A DNA stretch of 64,000 nt from Acidobacteriaceae bacterium (GTDB taxonomy: Bacteria; Acidobacteriota; Terriglobia; Terriglobales; Acidobacteriaceae). A program made the position numbers and the translations under genes. This document shows positions 6,425 to 14,441 of the stretch, in pieces. The notes below the pieces were generated by a model. The model saw nothing but the letters and a program-made list of their open reading frames with translations. It was not told where the DNA came from and did no database searches. Every line of letters starts with the position of its first letter. The stretch's first letter is position 1. The stretch lies in NCBI GenBank assembly GCA_027449965.1, contig DAIDKP010000007.1:1-64000 (forward strand). The letters are read 5' to 3'.

Positions 6425-7720
6425 ATGCGAAAATGCAGAAAGATGGCGACCAAGGATGCAGGGCTAGCAAGTGCCGTCACGGGTGAAATGGCGATGCCGG
6501 AAGCTCCGCGGCACGCCGAACTGCTGCGCATTCTGGCGGCGGTCAGCGCTTGCCATCTGATCAACGACATGGTGCAGTCGCTGCTGCCGTCGATGTTCCC
6601 CATTCTGAAGACGAGCTTTCACCTGGACTTTAGTCAGATTGGGTTGATTGCGCTGACGTTTCAGACCACTGCCTCGCTGTTGCAGCCTTTGATTGGGCAC
6701 TTTACGGATCGGAAGCCGCTGCCGTTTTCTCTGCCAGTGGGAATGACCAGCACCTTGGTGGGACTGGTGATGCTGGCATATGCACCCACGTTTGGAATGC
6801 TGCTCGTCGCGGCAGCGCTTTTTGGCGTCGGCTCAGCCGTCTTTCATCCGGAATCATCCCGCGTGGCGCGGATGGCATCGGGCGGCAGGGACGGATTCGC
6901 GCAGTCGTTCTTCCAGGTTGGTGGGAATACGGGATCAGCCTTTGGCCCACTGCTGGCGGCGCTGCTGATTCTGCCGCGCGGGCAGGTAGGCGTGCTCTGG
7001 TTTACGCTGGCTACGCTGGTGGGCATTCCGCTGCTGGTCTGGGTGAGCTTCTGGTATCGGCGAGAACTGGGGCATCGCGCAAAGAAGGCATTGGTGGAGC
7101 GTGCGCAGCACAAACTGCCCAGAGCCAAGGTTATCGGTGCCTTGTTTGTGCTGATGCTGCTTGTGTTTTCCAAGTACTTCTACATTGCAAGCCTGACGAA
7201 CTACTACACGTTTTATCTGATCCGTCGCTTTCATGTTTCGGTTGCCAGCGCGCAGCTGCATCTGTTTGTACTCTTTGGGGCAATTGCGGCGGGTACACTG
7301 ATTGGTGGCCCGGTGGGCGACCGGATTGGACGAAAGTATGTGATCTGGGTGTCGATTTTGGGAGTGCTGCCGTTCACGCTCGCCATGCCCTATGTGAATC
7401 TGCTGTGGACCGGTGTGCTGAGCGTGATTATCGGAGTGGTGCTGGCGTCGGCATTCGCGGCCATTCTTGTCTACGCGCAGGAGCTGGTGCCGACACGCAT
7501 CGGGATGATCTCCGGATTGTTCTTCGGGTTTGCCTTTGGCATGGGCGGAATTGGTGCCGCTGTGCTAGGAAAGATGGCCGACGCGACCGGGATCATCTAT
7601 GTCTACAAAGTGTGTGCGTGGCTGCCCGCGCTGGGGCTGCTCACGGCGTTATTGCCTAATCTGGAGCCAGGCGGCGGAATGAGCGACCGAGGCGATATGG
7701 AAGAGCCAGAGCGCGTGTAG
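6425..7720 (+). CDS. fsr: MFS exporter, fosmidomycin-resistance (Fsr) type
   Basis: A 431-residue inner-membrane major-facilitator protein that probably exports a small toxic compound by proton antiport. Hydrophobic stretches fit about 12 membrane helices. Near residue 40 the sequence reads LAAVSACHLINDMVQSLLPS, and near residue 140 FGVGSAVFHPESSRVA; both are hallmarks of the fosmidomycin-resistance group. The second MFS motif A is GPVGDRIGRKYV near residue 296. The ATG at 6425 is preceded by GAAGGTGG at good spacing, but MATKDAG (6443) is an alternative. It follows the mobile-element graveyard and is the first intact chromosomal gene after it. The true substrate cannot be read from sequence. 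Confidence 0.85.
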   Translation: MRKCRKMATKDAGLASAVTGEMAMPEAPRHAELLRILAAVSACHLINDMVQSLLPSMFPILKTSFHLDFSQIGLIALTFQTTASLLQPLIGHFTDRKPLPFSLPVGMTSTLVGLVMLAYAPTFGMLLVAAALFGVGSAVFHPESSRVARMASGGRDGFAQSFFQVGGNTGSAFGPLLAALLILPRGQVGVLWFTLATLVGIPLLVWVSFWYRRELGHRAKKALVERAQHKLPRAKVIGALFVLMLLVFSKYFYIASLTNYYTFYLIRRFHVSVASAQLHLFVLFGAIAAGTLIGGPVGDRIGRKYVIWVSILGVLPFTLAMPYVNLLWTGVLSVIIGVVLASAFAAILVYAQELVPTRIGMISGLFFGFAFGMGGIGAAVLGKMADATGIIYVYKVCAWLPALGLLTALLPNLEPGGGMSDRGDMEEPERV

Positions 7721-7739
7721 CAGATGGAGCGATGGAAAT

Positions 7740-7768
7740 TTGGCGCTGAGACGTTTTTTGGGTATACT
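7740..7768 (+). promoter_or_regulatory. Sigma70-type promoter for rpmB
   Basis: TTGGCG at 7740-7745 and TATACT at 7763-7768 are separated by exactly 17 bp. The spacing and match are good, and the promoter leads into a 5' leader of about 125 bases before rpmB. Confidence 0.6.
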
Positions 7769-7901
7769 TTGAGAGCAGTCACAGGCGTTGTGGGGCTTCT
7801 CAAAGGGAACCCTCAGAGCGCGGGAGCGTTCCGACGCTGGACAGCAACCACCCCGAAACAGCAACTCTGGCGGGAAATTTCAGGTTGAGTGGAGCAGGAC
7901 G
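7769..7901 (+). promoter_or_regulatory. Possibly structured rpmB leader
   Basis: The leader contains a strong hairpin (AGCGT/ACGCT closed by TCCG) followed by GGACAGCAACC and a GGCGGG run. It is longer than needed for a ribosome-binding site (GGAGCAGG at 7891). It may be a ribosomal-protein autoregulatory leader or simply an untranslated region; no riboswitch class could be assigned. Confidence 0.3.
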
Positions 7902-8117
7902 ATGGCACAGGTATGTAATATGTGCGGCAAAGGGCCGCAGTTTGGTAACAATATCTCGCACGCGCACAATGTGACGCGTCGGCGATGGAATGTGAATCTG
8001 CAGTCAGTGAAAGCGGATGTGAATGGCGCGGCTAAACGCATTCGTGTCTGCTCAAATTGCATCCGCAGCGGCAAAGTGGTGAAGGCAGCACCGCGCGCGG
8101 CGACTGCCAAGGCGTAA
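7902..8117 (+). CDS. rpmB: 50S ribosomal protein L28, zinc-binding form
   Basis: A 71-residue L28 of the large ribosomal subunit. The sequence [20 protein letters not shown] followed by [10 protein letters not shown] is diagnostic. Cysteines at 5, 8, 50 and 53 make this the C+ (zinc-ribbon) variant; organisms with several L28 copies often switch to a C- form under zinc limitation. The ATG at 7902 follows GGAGCAGG, and the open frame upstream has no family similarity. It has its own promoter (7740-7768) and terminator (8142-8173), so it is monocistronic. Confidence 0.96.
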   Translation: MAQVCNMCGKGPQFGNNISHAHNVTRRRWNVNLQSVKADVNGAAKRIRVCSNCIRSGKVVKAAPRAATAKA

Positions 8118-8141
8118 CCACGTCAAGCGGTATCGGAATTC

Positions 8142-8173
8142 AACGGCTTGCCGAGATCACTCGGCAGGCCGTT
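8142..8173 (+). terminator. Intrinsic terminator after rpmB
   Basis: Arms AACGGCTTGCCGAG (8142-8155) and CTCGGCAGGCCGTT (8160-8173) form a 14-bp stem with one G-T pair and an ATCA loop, followed by TGTTCTT. Confidence 0.75.
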
Positions 8174-8232
8174 TGTTCTTGGTTTGCATGGAGATATTGG
8201 AGAAGAGCAGGCATATTCCGGCAATTGCGGCG

Positions 8233-8802
8233 TCAGAAGATCCCCGGCAACAGGCGCTTCACTCTTTGGCTATATTCCACGTATTCATTGCCAAAGGCAG
8301 CGCGAAGTGCAGCTTCCTCAATATGAATTCGATAAACGAGCGCCGCGTTGGGCACGATCACAAGAATCAGCAACGAAATCCAATTTCGCTGAGCCAGGCC
8401 AACGGAAAAGAACATCAACACCAGGCCGGTGTAAGACGGATGGCGCATCCAGGCGTATAGTCCGTCCTGCTTCAGATGCTGTTCTTCGCGGATGGCGACA
8501 TTGACGCTGAAGGCACGCCCCAGCATACGAATTGCCGTAAATCGTAAAGCAAAGCCGAGGGCAAGAATCCCCAGACAAAGCTGGCTTAACCAGGGGGCGC
8601 CAACCAGCAGATTCCTGGGCATTGCGCCGGCGATCCACAGGGCGGCGGTGAAGGACGCTCCGATCGCCAGCCACAGCAGTGGCAGCGAGCCTTGGTCGGC
8701 GACTTTGCCGTGTCCACGGCTGGTCCGGGTCATGATGGCCAGCAGCACCTCAAGTGCGATCCAGCTGCCGAGAGCAATTTGCCAAACCAGCGTGAGGGAC
8801 AT
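8233..8802 (-). CDS. ICMT/PEMT-like membrane methyltransferase
   Basis: A 189-residue integral membrane protein of the isoprenylcysteine carboxyl methyltransferase-like family, which methylates membrane-embedded substrates with SAM. There are about five hydrophobic segments. The C-terminal half has the family signature: REEQHLKQDGLYAWMRHPSY followed by TGL near residues 105-130, and EEAALRAAFGNEYVEYSQRV near the end, where the E..L...FG..Y..Y pattern closes the SAM pocket. The ATG at 8802 is preceded by AAAGG. It stands alone, converging with rpmB. The bacterial substrate is unknown; a prenyl lipid or small thiol/selenium compound is possible. Confidence 0.82.
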   Translation of the reverse strand: MSLTLVWQIALGSWIALEVLLAIMTRTSRGHGKVADQGSLPLLWLAIGASFTAALWIAGAMPRNLLVGAPWLSQLCLGILALGFALRFTAIRMLGRAFSVNVAIREEQHLKQDGLYAWMRHPSYTGLVLMFFSVGLAQRNWISLLILVIVPNAALVYRIHIEEAALRAAFGNEYVEYSQRVKRLLPGIF

Positions 8803-8992
8803 GAGAGCCTTTCTGTCTGAATCCAGGATTCGTCCGGGGGAAGAAATTCCTGTCTGGCTTGCTGCGAAGCGTCGATGACCTCACTGGGTTTTGAAGCCAG
8901 GTTGTGTTCTCGAAAAGGACTCCGACGATCCCTGCGTGCTTCCATTCCGGTGGGGACCAGCGTGGATTGAGACCGACAGGGGCACACTTGTT

Positions 8993-9964
8993 TTATCTTG
9001 CTTCAGAACAACTCCGCAATATGGAATCCGAAGCGGATCGCTGGATGAGCGCTTCAATCTCCTGCACAGGCCGGATGCCACCACGTGCACCCAGAGCGGT
9101 ACAGTTCAGTGCGGCTGCGGCACAGGCAAACCGAAGCTGACGTGGGAGCGGCCAGTCCTGAAGCAGCGCGTAGAGAAAGCCAGCGTGGAAGATATCTCCA
9201 GCGCCAGTGGTGTCAACAACAGAAACGCTAAAAGAGGGTATGTGATGGAGTTGAACGCCGTCCCAGGCCAGAACGCCATCCTGACCGAGTGTGGCGGCGG
9301 CAAGTCGGTGTCCAAAGCGGCGCTGCATGGATTGAAGCGCCTGCGCCAGCGTGGCGGCTCCTGTGAAGCACTGGGGAAGATCGCGGCTGACGATGGCGTA
9401 ATCGGTGAGAGCCAGCAGATTGTCGAGATCGGGATAAATCTCGTCGAGGTCGGCGACGACCGGGACGCCTGCCGAGCGCGCCCATTGCGCGGCTTGAATA
9501 GCCGCGGCCGTGTCGTAGCCATCCAGATGCAAAAGACGTCCGCGGGTGATCCATTCGCGGCGCAGCTCACTGGGATGAAAGTTCTGGCGAGGATCACGAT
9601 GCCAAAGCACGGTGCGCTCACCGTGCTCGTCGAGGAGGATAATGCTTTGTCGGCTATGGCAATCAGGCACGGCGGAGCAATGGGCTTCGATGCCAAGGCG
9701 AGCAAATTCCGACCGATGAACCGCGGCAGCGGGGTCATCTCCAAGCTTGCCAATGTAGCGCGTGGTCAGCGACCACGTGGCGCACGCAGCAATGGCCGAG
9801 GCTACCTGTCCGCCGGGTAACGTGGCAAGGCCGGAAAACTCAAGTTTGGAGCCGGAGACCGGAAGATGCGGAAGCGCAATTACGGTGTCGATGGCGTTAA
9901 GACCGAAGCCGACAACATCGACGGTCGGCGGCAACAGCAATTCATCTGGATCCGATTGTAGCAA
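8993..9964 (-). CDS. PfkB-family sugar/nucleoside kinase
   Basis: A 323-residue ribokinase-like enzyme that phosphorylates a sugar, nucleoside or related alcohol with ATP. The N-terminal VDVVGFGLNAIDTVIALPHL and the LPGGQVASAIAACA segment form the substrate side. The C-terminal signature VVDTTGAGDIFHAGF near residue 260 contains the anion hole and the catalytic Asp (GAGD). The start is TTG at 9964; no good ribosome-binding site is visible, so the N-terminus is uncertain. The first codons lie 88 bp after the broken sulfite-reductase remnant. Specific substrate cannot be inferred. Confidence 0.85.
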   Translation of the reverse strand: MLQSDPDELLLPPTVDVVGFGLNAIDTVIALPHLPVSGSKLEFSGLATLPGGQVASAIAACATWSLTTRYIGKLGDDPAAAVHRSEFARLGIEAHCSAVPDCHSRQSIILLDEHGERTVLWHRDPRQNFHPSELRREWITRGRLLHLDGYDTAAAIQAAQWARSAGVPVVADLDEIYPDLDNLLALTDYAIVSRDLPQCFTGAATLAQALQSMQRRFGHRLAAATLGQDGVLAWDGVQLHHIPSFSVSVVDTTGAGDIFHAGFLYALLQDWPLPRQLRFACAAAALNCTALGARGGIRPVQEIEALIQRSASDSILRSCSEAR

Positions 9965-10051
9965 GGTGACAGTCTATCAGAGGCGGGGCGACAGAATTGG
10001 ATCGCGTCCCAAGCGGTTCACAACTGCGCTGCTTTGCATTATTTTTCAGAC

Positions 10052-10586
10052 TCAGTGGACATCCCGGTGATACCGGTGTGATTCCGGGAGCGCTTGAAGA
10101 TGCTTCTCAGCTTCTTCAGCGCTTTTTTCGCCTGCTGTTTCCACCACCTTCACCAGCGCGCGATGCACATCCTTGGCCATCCGTGTTGCATCGTCGCAGA
10201 CGTAGATGCTTGCTCCGTCCTCCAGCCACTGCCATAGAGTCTTCGCCTGCTCCAGCATACGATCCTGCACATACACCTTCTGCTGCTGATCGCGCGAAAA
10301 TGCTGAGTCGAGCCGTGTCAGGTGCCCATCTCGCAGCATCGGCTCCAGATCTTCGCGATAGAGAAAACGTGTCTCTTGATTCTGCTCGCCAAAGAAGAGC
10401 CAGTTGTGACCTGTCGCGCTCAGCGCCCGCCGCTCATGCAGAGAGGTACGAAATGGCGCAATCCCGGTGCATGGCCCGATCATAATCATCGAAACATCTG
10501 ACTGCGGCAGGCGAAACTTCCGGTTCGGCGGAATGCTGACCGGCAGCCTCCGGTGCGCGATTCTCTGTCACATGCGTCACCAGCTT
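10052..10586 (-). pseudogene. CysJ-like flavoprotein reductase remnant (C-terminal NADPH domain)
   Basis: The minus-strand frame runs RRLPVSIPPNRKFRLPQSD, IMIGPCTGIAPFRTSL, NWLFFGEQNQETRFLY, FSRDQQQKVYVQDRM, IYVCDDATRMAKDVHRAL and ends RYHRDVH with a native stop at 10052. This is the FAD/NADPH-binding C-terminus of sulfite-reductase-type flavoproteins (about 180 of some 600 residues). Two normally invariant Gly residues have changed: GPGTG is GPCTG and YVCGDA is YVCDDA. An in-frame TGA near 10583-10585 closes the frame upstream, and the flavodoxin and FAD halves are missing. In acidobacteria such modules often serve nitrate assimilation, which fits the neighbouring regulator and nitrite-reductase scrap. 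Confidence 0.75.
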
Positions 10587-10800
10587 TTGCCAAATCTCCA
10601 GGGGATCTTCTTCGTGCTTCCAGAGTTCCTCGAGCGGGGCTCCATGCACGATCGCCATATCCCCGAATCGGCTTCCGTCGTCGCCGCGCCTTTGGCCTGC
10701 ATCCGTGTTGCGGCTCCGTTCAGCAGCCGTGCAGATATTCCTATTACATCTGAGCAAAGCCGCCGATTGCACCGCTTGTCACGCTGTCCAATTGCAATTC
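10566..10800 (-). pseudogene. Probable NirA-type (ferredoxin-nitrite/sulfite reductase) N-terminal remnant
   Basis: In shifting minus-strand frames I read LLNGAATRMQAKGAATTEAD, then GDMAIVHGAPLEELWKHEED and PLEIWQKLVTHVTENRAPEA. The order (Ala-rich linker, xYGxPLxxLxxxExxK, HPLDxWxKLxxHAxENxAP) is what I remember for the N-terminus of acidobacterial NirA-family proteins, just before the first ferredoxin-like half-domain. That domain is absent: at 10566-10586 the sequence passes directly into the CysJ remnant. TAA TAG and frame changes near 10740 break the upstream part. The family call rests on memory only. Confidence 0.45.
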
Positions 10801-11109
10801 CATGCGCCTGCCCCCTGTGATTTCCGGAAAATTCGCGAGGAATTCGCGGAAAAGTTTCGATGAGGATCAAGGCTTGCCACCAGCGTCTGCACACTGGCGC
10901 AGCCTTGCTGAATTTCCTTCGCTCATTGCGGAGCACACTGCTTTGTCTTGTCTGGATTGCAGCTGCCCGATTCACGGCACGGTGTCGGGCGGCTGAGGTA
11001 ACTGCTGGATCGGGCACAGCGCACTCGGTCACGCCATTGCGCTGGTAGTAACGCAACTTGGCTGCTGTCACAAGAAAAAACAATTTTCTGCGCACACATT
11101 CCCGCGCTG
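10801..11109. other. Unassigned DNA between regulator and reductase remnants
   Basis: About 300 bp with no intact gene. One minus-strand frame stays open from 11095 into the remnant region but its product (KLRYYQRNGVTECAVPDPAV near the start, then low-information sequence) matches nothing I know. It is likely eroded coding DNA of the former nitrate-assimilation operon. Confidence 0.4.
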
Positions 11110-12765
11110 CTACGGCTGCTCCTGCTGCTCTCGCTGCTCCTGCCCCGCAGTCTTCGCTGTCTCCATCAGTCGGCTTCGCCGCAGGTCTTCGTTCAGGATG
11201 ATCGCCTCGGCAATCTCGCGCATGGTCTTGCGCCGCTGTCGGCTTTCGCGCTGCATCGCCTTATACGCAGCTTCTTCGTCCATGCTGAAATCACGCTGCA
11301 GAATTCCCTTTGCGCGCTCAATGTGCTTGCGTGATTCCAGCCGATCCGACAACTGCGCGTTCTCTGTCTCCAGCCTTGCACGCTCCAGCTCCGCACCAAC
11401 CAGATAGCCGATCATCGTCAGCAGACGAACCTCCTGCTCGGTGTGCGCGTACGGCTTGCGATGCTGGAGATTGATGACGCCGACGAGCTTTCCACGGCAG
11501 AGAACCGGCACAGACAGAAATGCCTCAAAGCTGTCCTCGGGTAGGTTGGGGAACCGCTTGAATCGCGGGTCCAGCAGTGCCTTTTCCGCAATCGCCACCG
11601 GCTCCCGGTGCCAGCCCACCCAGCCGGTAATGCCTTGTCCCAGCAGGATGCCGAGGTGATCGACGATGTCGTCATGCGGCGTCTTGCTGGCGCGCAGGAC
11701 GAGCTGATTCTCCTCCAGCACATACACAAAACAACTATCGCAGCGGATAACGGCACAGGCAAAATCAACGATCCTGTGCAACACGGCGTGCAGCGGATCG
11801 GAGGCGGCCATGCGGCTGCCAATCTCGTGCAGAATCTCCAATCCGGAGTTAGTCTTGTGCGCGTCCTGTGCGGGTTGCTCGCTGATTCTCTGTGCCGATG
11901 AGGTCGGCTCTGGATGAACCTCGGCGCGGGCGCGTTTCCTGGCCAGCAGTGCGGTGGCTTTCTGTGCGATCTCGTTGACCAGAAAGCCCATTTTCGACTG
12001 CGTTGGCTCGTAGTCCGGATCGAGCCCATAGGCGTGCAAGCTCTCCGTCGTGCTCGGCCCAATCGAGCCAATCACCGTCGTCCGCAAGCCCTCATAGAGC
12101 GCTTCGGTATAGCCTATCTGCTCAGCGACCAGAAACAGATGCGCCACCTGCCCGGCATTCATCAGCAACACCACATCGATGTGGCCATGCGCCAGCGCAA
12201 TCACCGCTTCACGCAGTGGTTGCACATCCTCCGGAAGCGCCCATTGATACACCGGCAGCCGCGTAATCGCCACATCTCGCTCGGCCAGGGTGGTCAGCAA
12301 CTCCAGATTTGACGTGCCGTACTCCTGCACGGCGATGTTCATGCCTTCGAGACGCGCGCCAAGCTTCGCTTCTAGAGCTGCCATCAATGATCGCCAGGTG
12401 AAAGGCTCCGGAGCTAAGACCGTAATAGGAATCTCAAACTCACGCAGGGCCGTTGAAGACTTTGGTCCACGTGCGGCTATCTTCACGCTCCGCAGTGCAG
12501 CCAGAAATGCTTCGCCGTCGCCATGTTCACGGACGATCTTCACCAGTGTTCGCACCCCTACGCCGGTGGTGAAGATGACCAGGTCAAAAGCGCCCCGCAT
12601 CAGAGCCTCGGCAAACTCCATCACCGGCTCATCATTCTCCAGCGCAATCTCGCGCATGGCCGGCGCCGTCAGCGGCTCGCCGCCACAGTTCCGGATCAGC
12701 TTCGCCACTTCCGTCGCGCGGCGACTTTCCAGTGCCAGCACGCGCAGTCCTTCCAGGCTTGCCAT
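11110..12765 (-). CDS. HemD-GAF-ANTAR fusion regulator
   Basis: A 551-residue cytoplasmic protein with three parts. Residues 1-255 resemble uroporphyrinogen-III synthase (LEGLRVLALESRRATEVAKL, VIFTTGVGVRTL, SIGPSTTESLHAYGL). Residues about 305-460 are a GAF sensor domain (ILHEIGSRMAASDPLHAVLH to YLVGAELERARLE). Residues about 474-525 are an ANTAR domain (KHIERAKGILQRDFSMDEEA and AAYKAMQRESRQRRKTMREI), which binds hairpins in nascent RNA and prevents termination. HemD-ANTAR fusions are associated with nitrate/nitrite assimilation, whose reductases need siroheme, and here the gene precedes nirA/cysJ remnants. Start MASLEGL at 12765 is chosen because family similarity begins there; the frame stays open to 12996. 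The regulator looks intact although its likely targets are broken. Confidence 0.85.
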   Translation of the reverse strand: MASLEGLRVLALESRRATEVAKLIRNCGGEPLTAPAMREIALENDEPVMEFAEALMRGAFDLVIFTTGVGVRTLVKIVREHGDGEAFLAALRSVKIAARGPKSSTALREFEIPITVLAPEPFTWRSLMAALEAKLGARLEGMNIAVQEYGTSNLELLTTLAERDVAITRLPVYQWALPEDVQPLREAVIALAHGHIDVVLLMNAGQVAHLFLVAEQIGYTEALYEGLRTTVIGSIGPSTTESLHAYGLDPDYEPTQSKMGFLVNEIAQKATALLARKRARAEVHPEPTSSAQRISEQPAQDAHKTNSGLEILHEIGSRMAASDPLHAVLHRIVDFACAVIRCDSCFVYVLEENQLVLRASKTPHDDIVDHLGILLGQGITGWVGWHREPVAIAEKALLDPRFKRFPNLPEDSFEAFLSVPVLCRGKLVGVINLQHRKPYAHTEQEVRLLTMIGYLVGAELERARLETENAQLSDRLESRKHIERAKGILQRDFSMDEEAAYKAMQRESRQRRKTMREIAEAIILNEDLRRSRLMETAKTAGQEQREQQEQP

Positions 12766-13529
12766 TTGCCTCGCTCTCCGTGCGCCAGCCCCGGCGCTCT
12801 TGTTCGTAAAGATACCAGAGTGCCAAAGGTCATTCTCACGGCAGCGGGCACAGCGCTCGTCTTCGATTCGCCGATCGCTTTCTTCTCTGATTGCTGTACA
12901 GCGCTTGGTGCTACCCCATGCACGAAATCTAGCGCCCACTTTTGCTGAGCTTCCGTTCAAATGCTTAGTGGGGATCAGGCCACGAGAGCGCCTCATAGCG
13001 CCGCGGTATACCGCCGAACGACTACTACCGCGAGATGATTCAGAGTCTGTTCATGCTACCCGGACGGTGGCGCCGGGAGCCGATTTGTTCCCTGTCGAGA
13101 AGCGAGGAGCGGAGAATGCCGGGCGTATGCATGCGACGAAAGACGAAGAGAGAGGAGAAATCGGCCCAGGCTCTTCGGGTTGCCGAGAAGATCGCAACGC
13201 CATCCTCCCCGGGTAGTATGAACAGGCCCTAATCTCGTCTGGTCCAACTTGATAAGGCAGACGCGATCTGGGGGCAAGGTCATCCAGACTGCACCTGTAG
13301 ATCAACTGGATCAGTCTTCGAAATTGGGTTTATTGGGTGTTGCTCGAAGCGAAGAGGAACCTCTGCGTAGTCTTCGAACGGTCTTCAAACTCTCGGCTAA
13401 GGCTTGTCAGGTGTGAGCGGCAGAGGGGGGAAACCACCGACAGAATGAAATCGCCCATAAACCCAGCCACCGTCGCTCTATAAGAAAAAATGCCTGGGCA
13501 AGTATTCAATTTCAATAGTATGGATTTGC
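12766..13529. other. Gene-poor 764-bp interval
   Basis: Between the regulator and tRNA-Leu I find no gene with recognisable content. The first 230 bp remain open in the regulator frame. A perfect 12-bp palindrome GCGGTATACCGC lies at 13003-13014 and could be an operator. The rest holds short unrelated frames. Confidence 0.5.
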
Positions 13530-13616
13530 TGGTGCCGAAGAGAGGACTTGAACCTCCACACCCTTGCGAGTACATGGACCTGAACCATGCGCGTCTGCCA
13601 ATTCCGCCACTTCGGC
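13530..13616 (-). tRNA. tRNA-Leu (anticodon CAG)
   Basis: The minus strand folds as an 87-base class II tRNA. The 7-bp acceptor stem pairs GCCGAAG with CTTCGGC and is followed by encoded ACCA. The anticodon arm CATGG-TTCAGGT-CCATG shows CAG, reading CUG leucine codons. The long variable arm and GGTTCAAGTCC T-arm are typical of tRNA-Leu. No sign of an integrated element at its 3' end. Confidence 0.95.
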
Positions 13617-13664
13617 ACGTGCTTGTGAACTGAAGAAATTCAGTTGGGCAGCAAGTATGAGTTT

Positions 13665-13709
13665 CGCAAAAGCCGCGCCGAGTGTCAAATGCGCGGCGCG
13701 GCTTTTGCG
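13665..13709 (-). terminator. Strong hairpin terminator after osmC
   Basis: Arms CGCAAAAGCCGCGCCG (13665-13680) and CGGCGCGGCTTTTGCG (13694-13709) pair perfectly over 16 bp with a 13-base loop. It starts 7 bases past the stop codon of the OsmC gene and shields the tRNA gene from read-through. Confidence 0.8.
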
Positions 13710-13716
13710 AGCAGGG

Positions 13717-14148
13717 TTAGACGAGCTTGGCGTCGAGCACAATCTCGGTATTGTTGGCGAAGAGCTTCGAGATGGGGCAGCCGGTTTTTGCATTCGCCGC
13801 TGCGGTGTCAAACACCTCCTTGGTTGCGCCGGGAACCGAAGCCGTGGTGGTCAGCGTGATGCGCGTGATGGCGAATCCGCCATCGACCTTGCCCAGCGTG
13901 ACGGCTGCGTGAGTTTCGATCTTGGTCGGCGTCAGTCCTGAGCCGCCCAGTTGCGCGCCCAGCGCCATCGAAAAACAGCTCGCGTGCGCTGCCGCAATCA
14001 TCTCTTCTGGAGTTGTGCCCGTCTCCGCGCCTTCAAAGCGTGTCTGGAACGAGTAATTTGCATTCGACAGGACGCCGGTTGCGGTGCTGATGGTGCCTTT
14101 GCCCTCTTTCAGAGAGCCAGTCCAGATTGCGCTTGCTTTGCTTGCCAT
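13717..14148 (-). CDS. osmC: OsmC-family peroxiredoxin
   Basis: A 143-residue thiol peroxidase of the OsmC/Ohr superfamily, reducing organic hydroperoxides in the cytoplasm. The redox cysteines are in AAHASCFSMAL near residue 59 and KTGCPISKLF near residue 124, with the family spacing. The N-terminal WTGSLKEGKGTISTATG and TTPEEMIAAAH are typical of OsmC rather than Ohr. The start ATG at 14148 follows AAGGAG by nine bases, and the open frame beyond it is non-coding. Single gene with its own terminator. Confidence 0.92.
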   Translation of the reverse strand: MASKASAIWTGSLKEGKGTISTATGVLSNANYSFQTRFEGAETGTTPEEMIAAAHASCFSMALGAQLGGSGLTPTKIETHAAVTLGKVDGGFAITRITLTTTASVPGATKEVFDTAAANAKTGCPISKLFANNTEIVLDAKLV

Positions 14149-14441
14149 ACTTGTTTGCTCCTTGCCCTTACGGGTCATGCTCATCGGTAATTTTTTCGCT
14201 GGTCGTGCGGGGAAGACCGCGGCTCGAACTTCAATGCTGTTTGTGCAGGCTTCTCTGCTGCGAGATCGGTGACCAGCGGCGATTGGGAACGGTTGCGTAC
14301 CCCTTGGGTGGGGCACCTGACACTATGCTAATCTCTCGCGCGGCTTCGCGCGAACCGTTTCCGACGGAATCAGGCTGCGCGGCTTCAAGCACAGGTGAAA
14401 TATACTGAAATGAAGCGCCTCTGCGCACGAAGAAACCCTTC

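Noticed and set aside
10577-11095. 172-codon minus-strand frame over the nitrite-reductase remnant
   Set aside because: It stays open but runs out of frame with the recognisable remnant, and its sequence matches nothing known.
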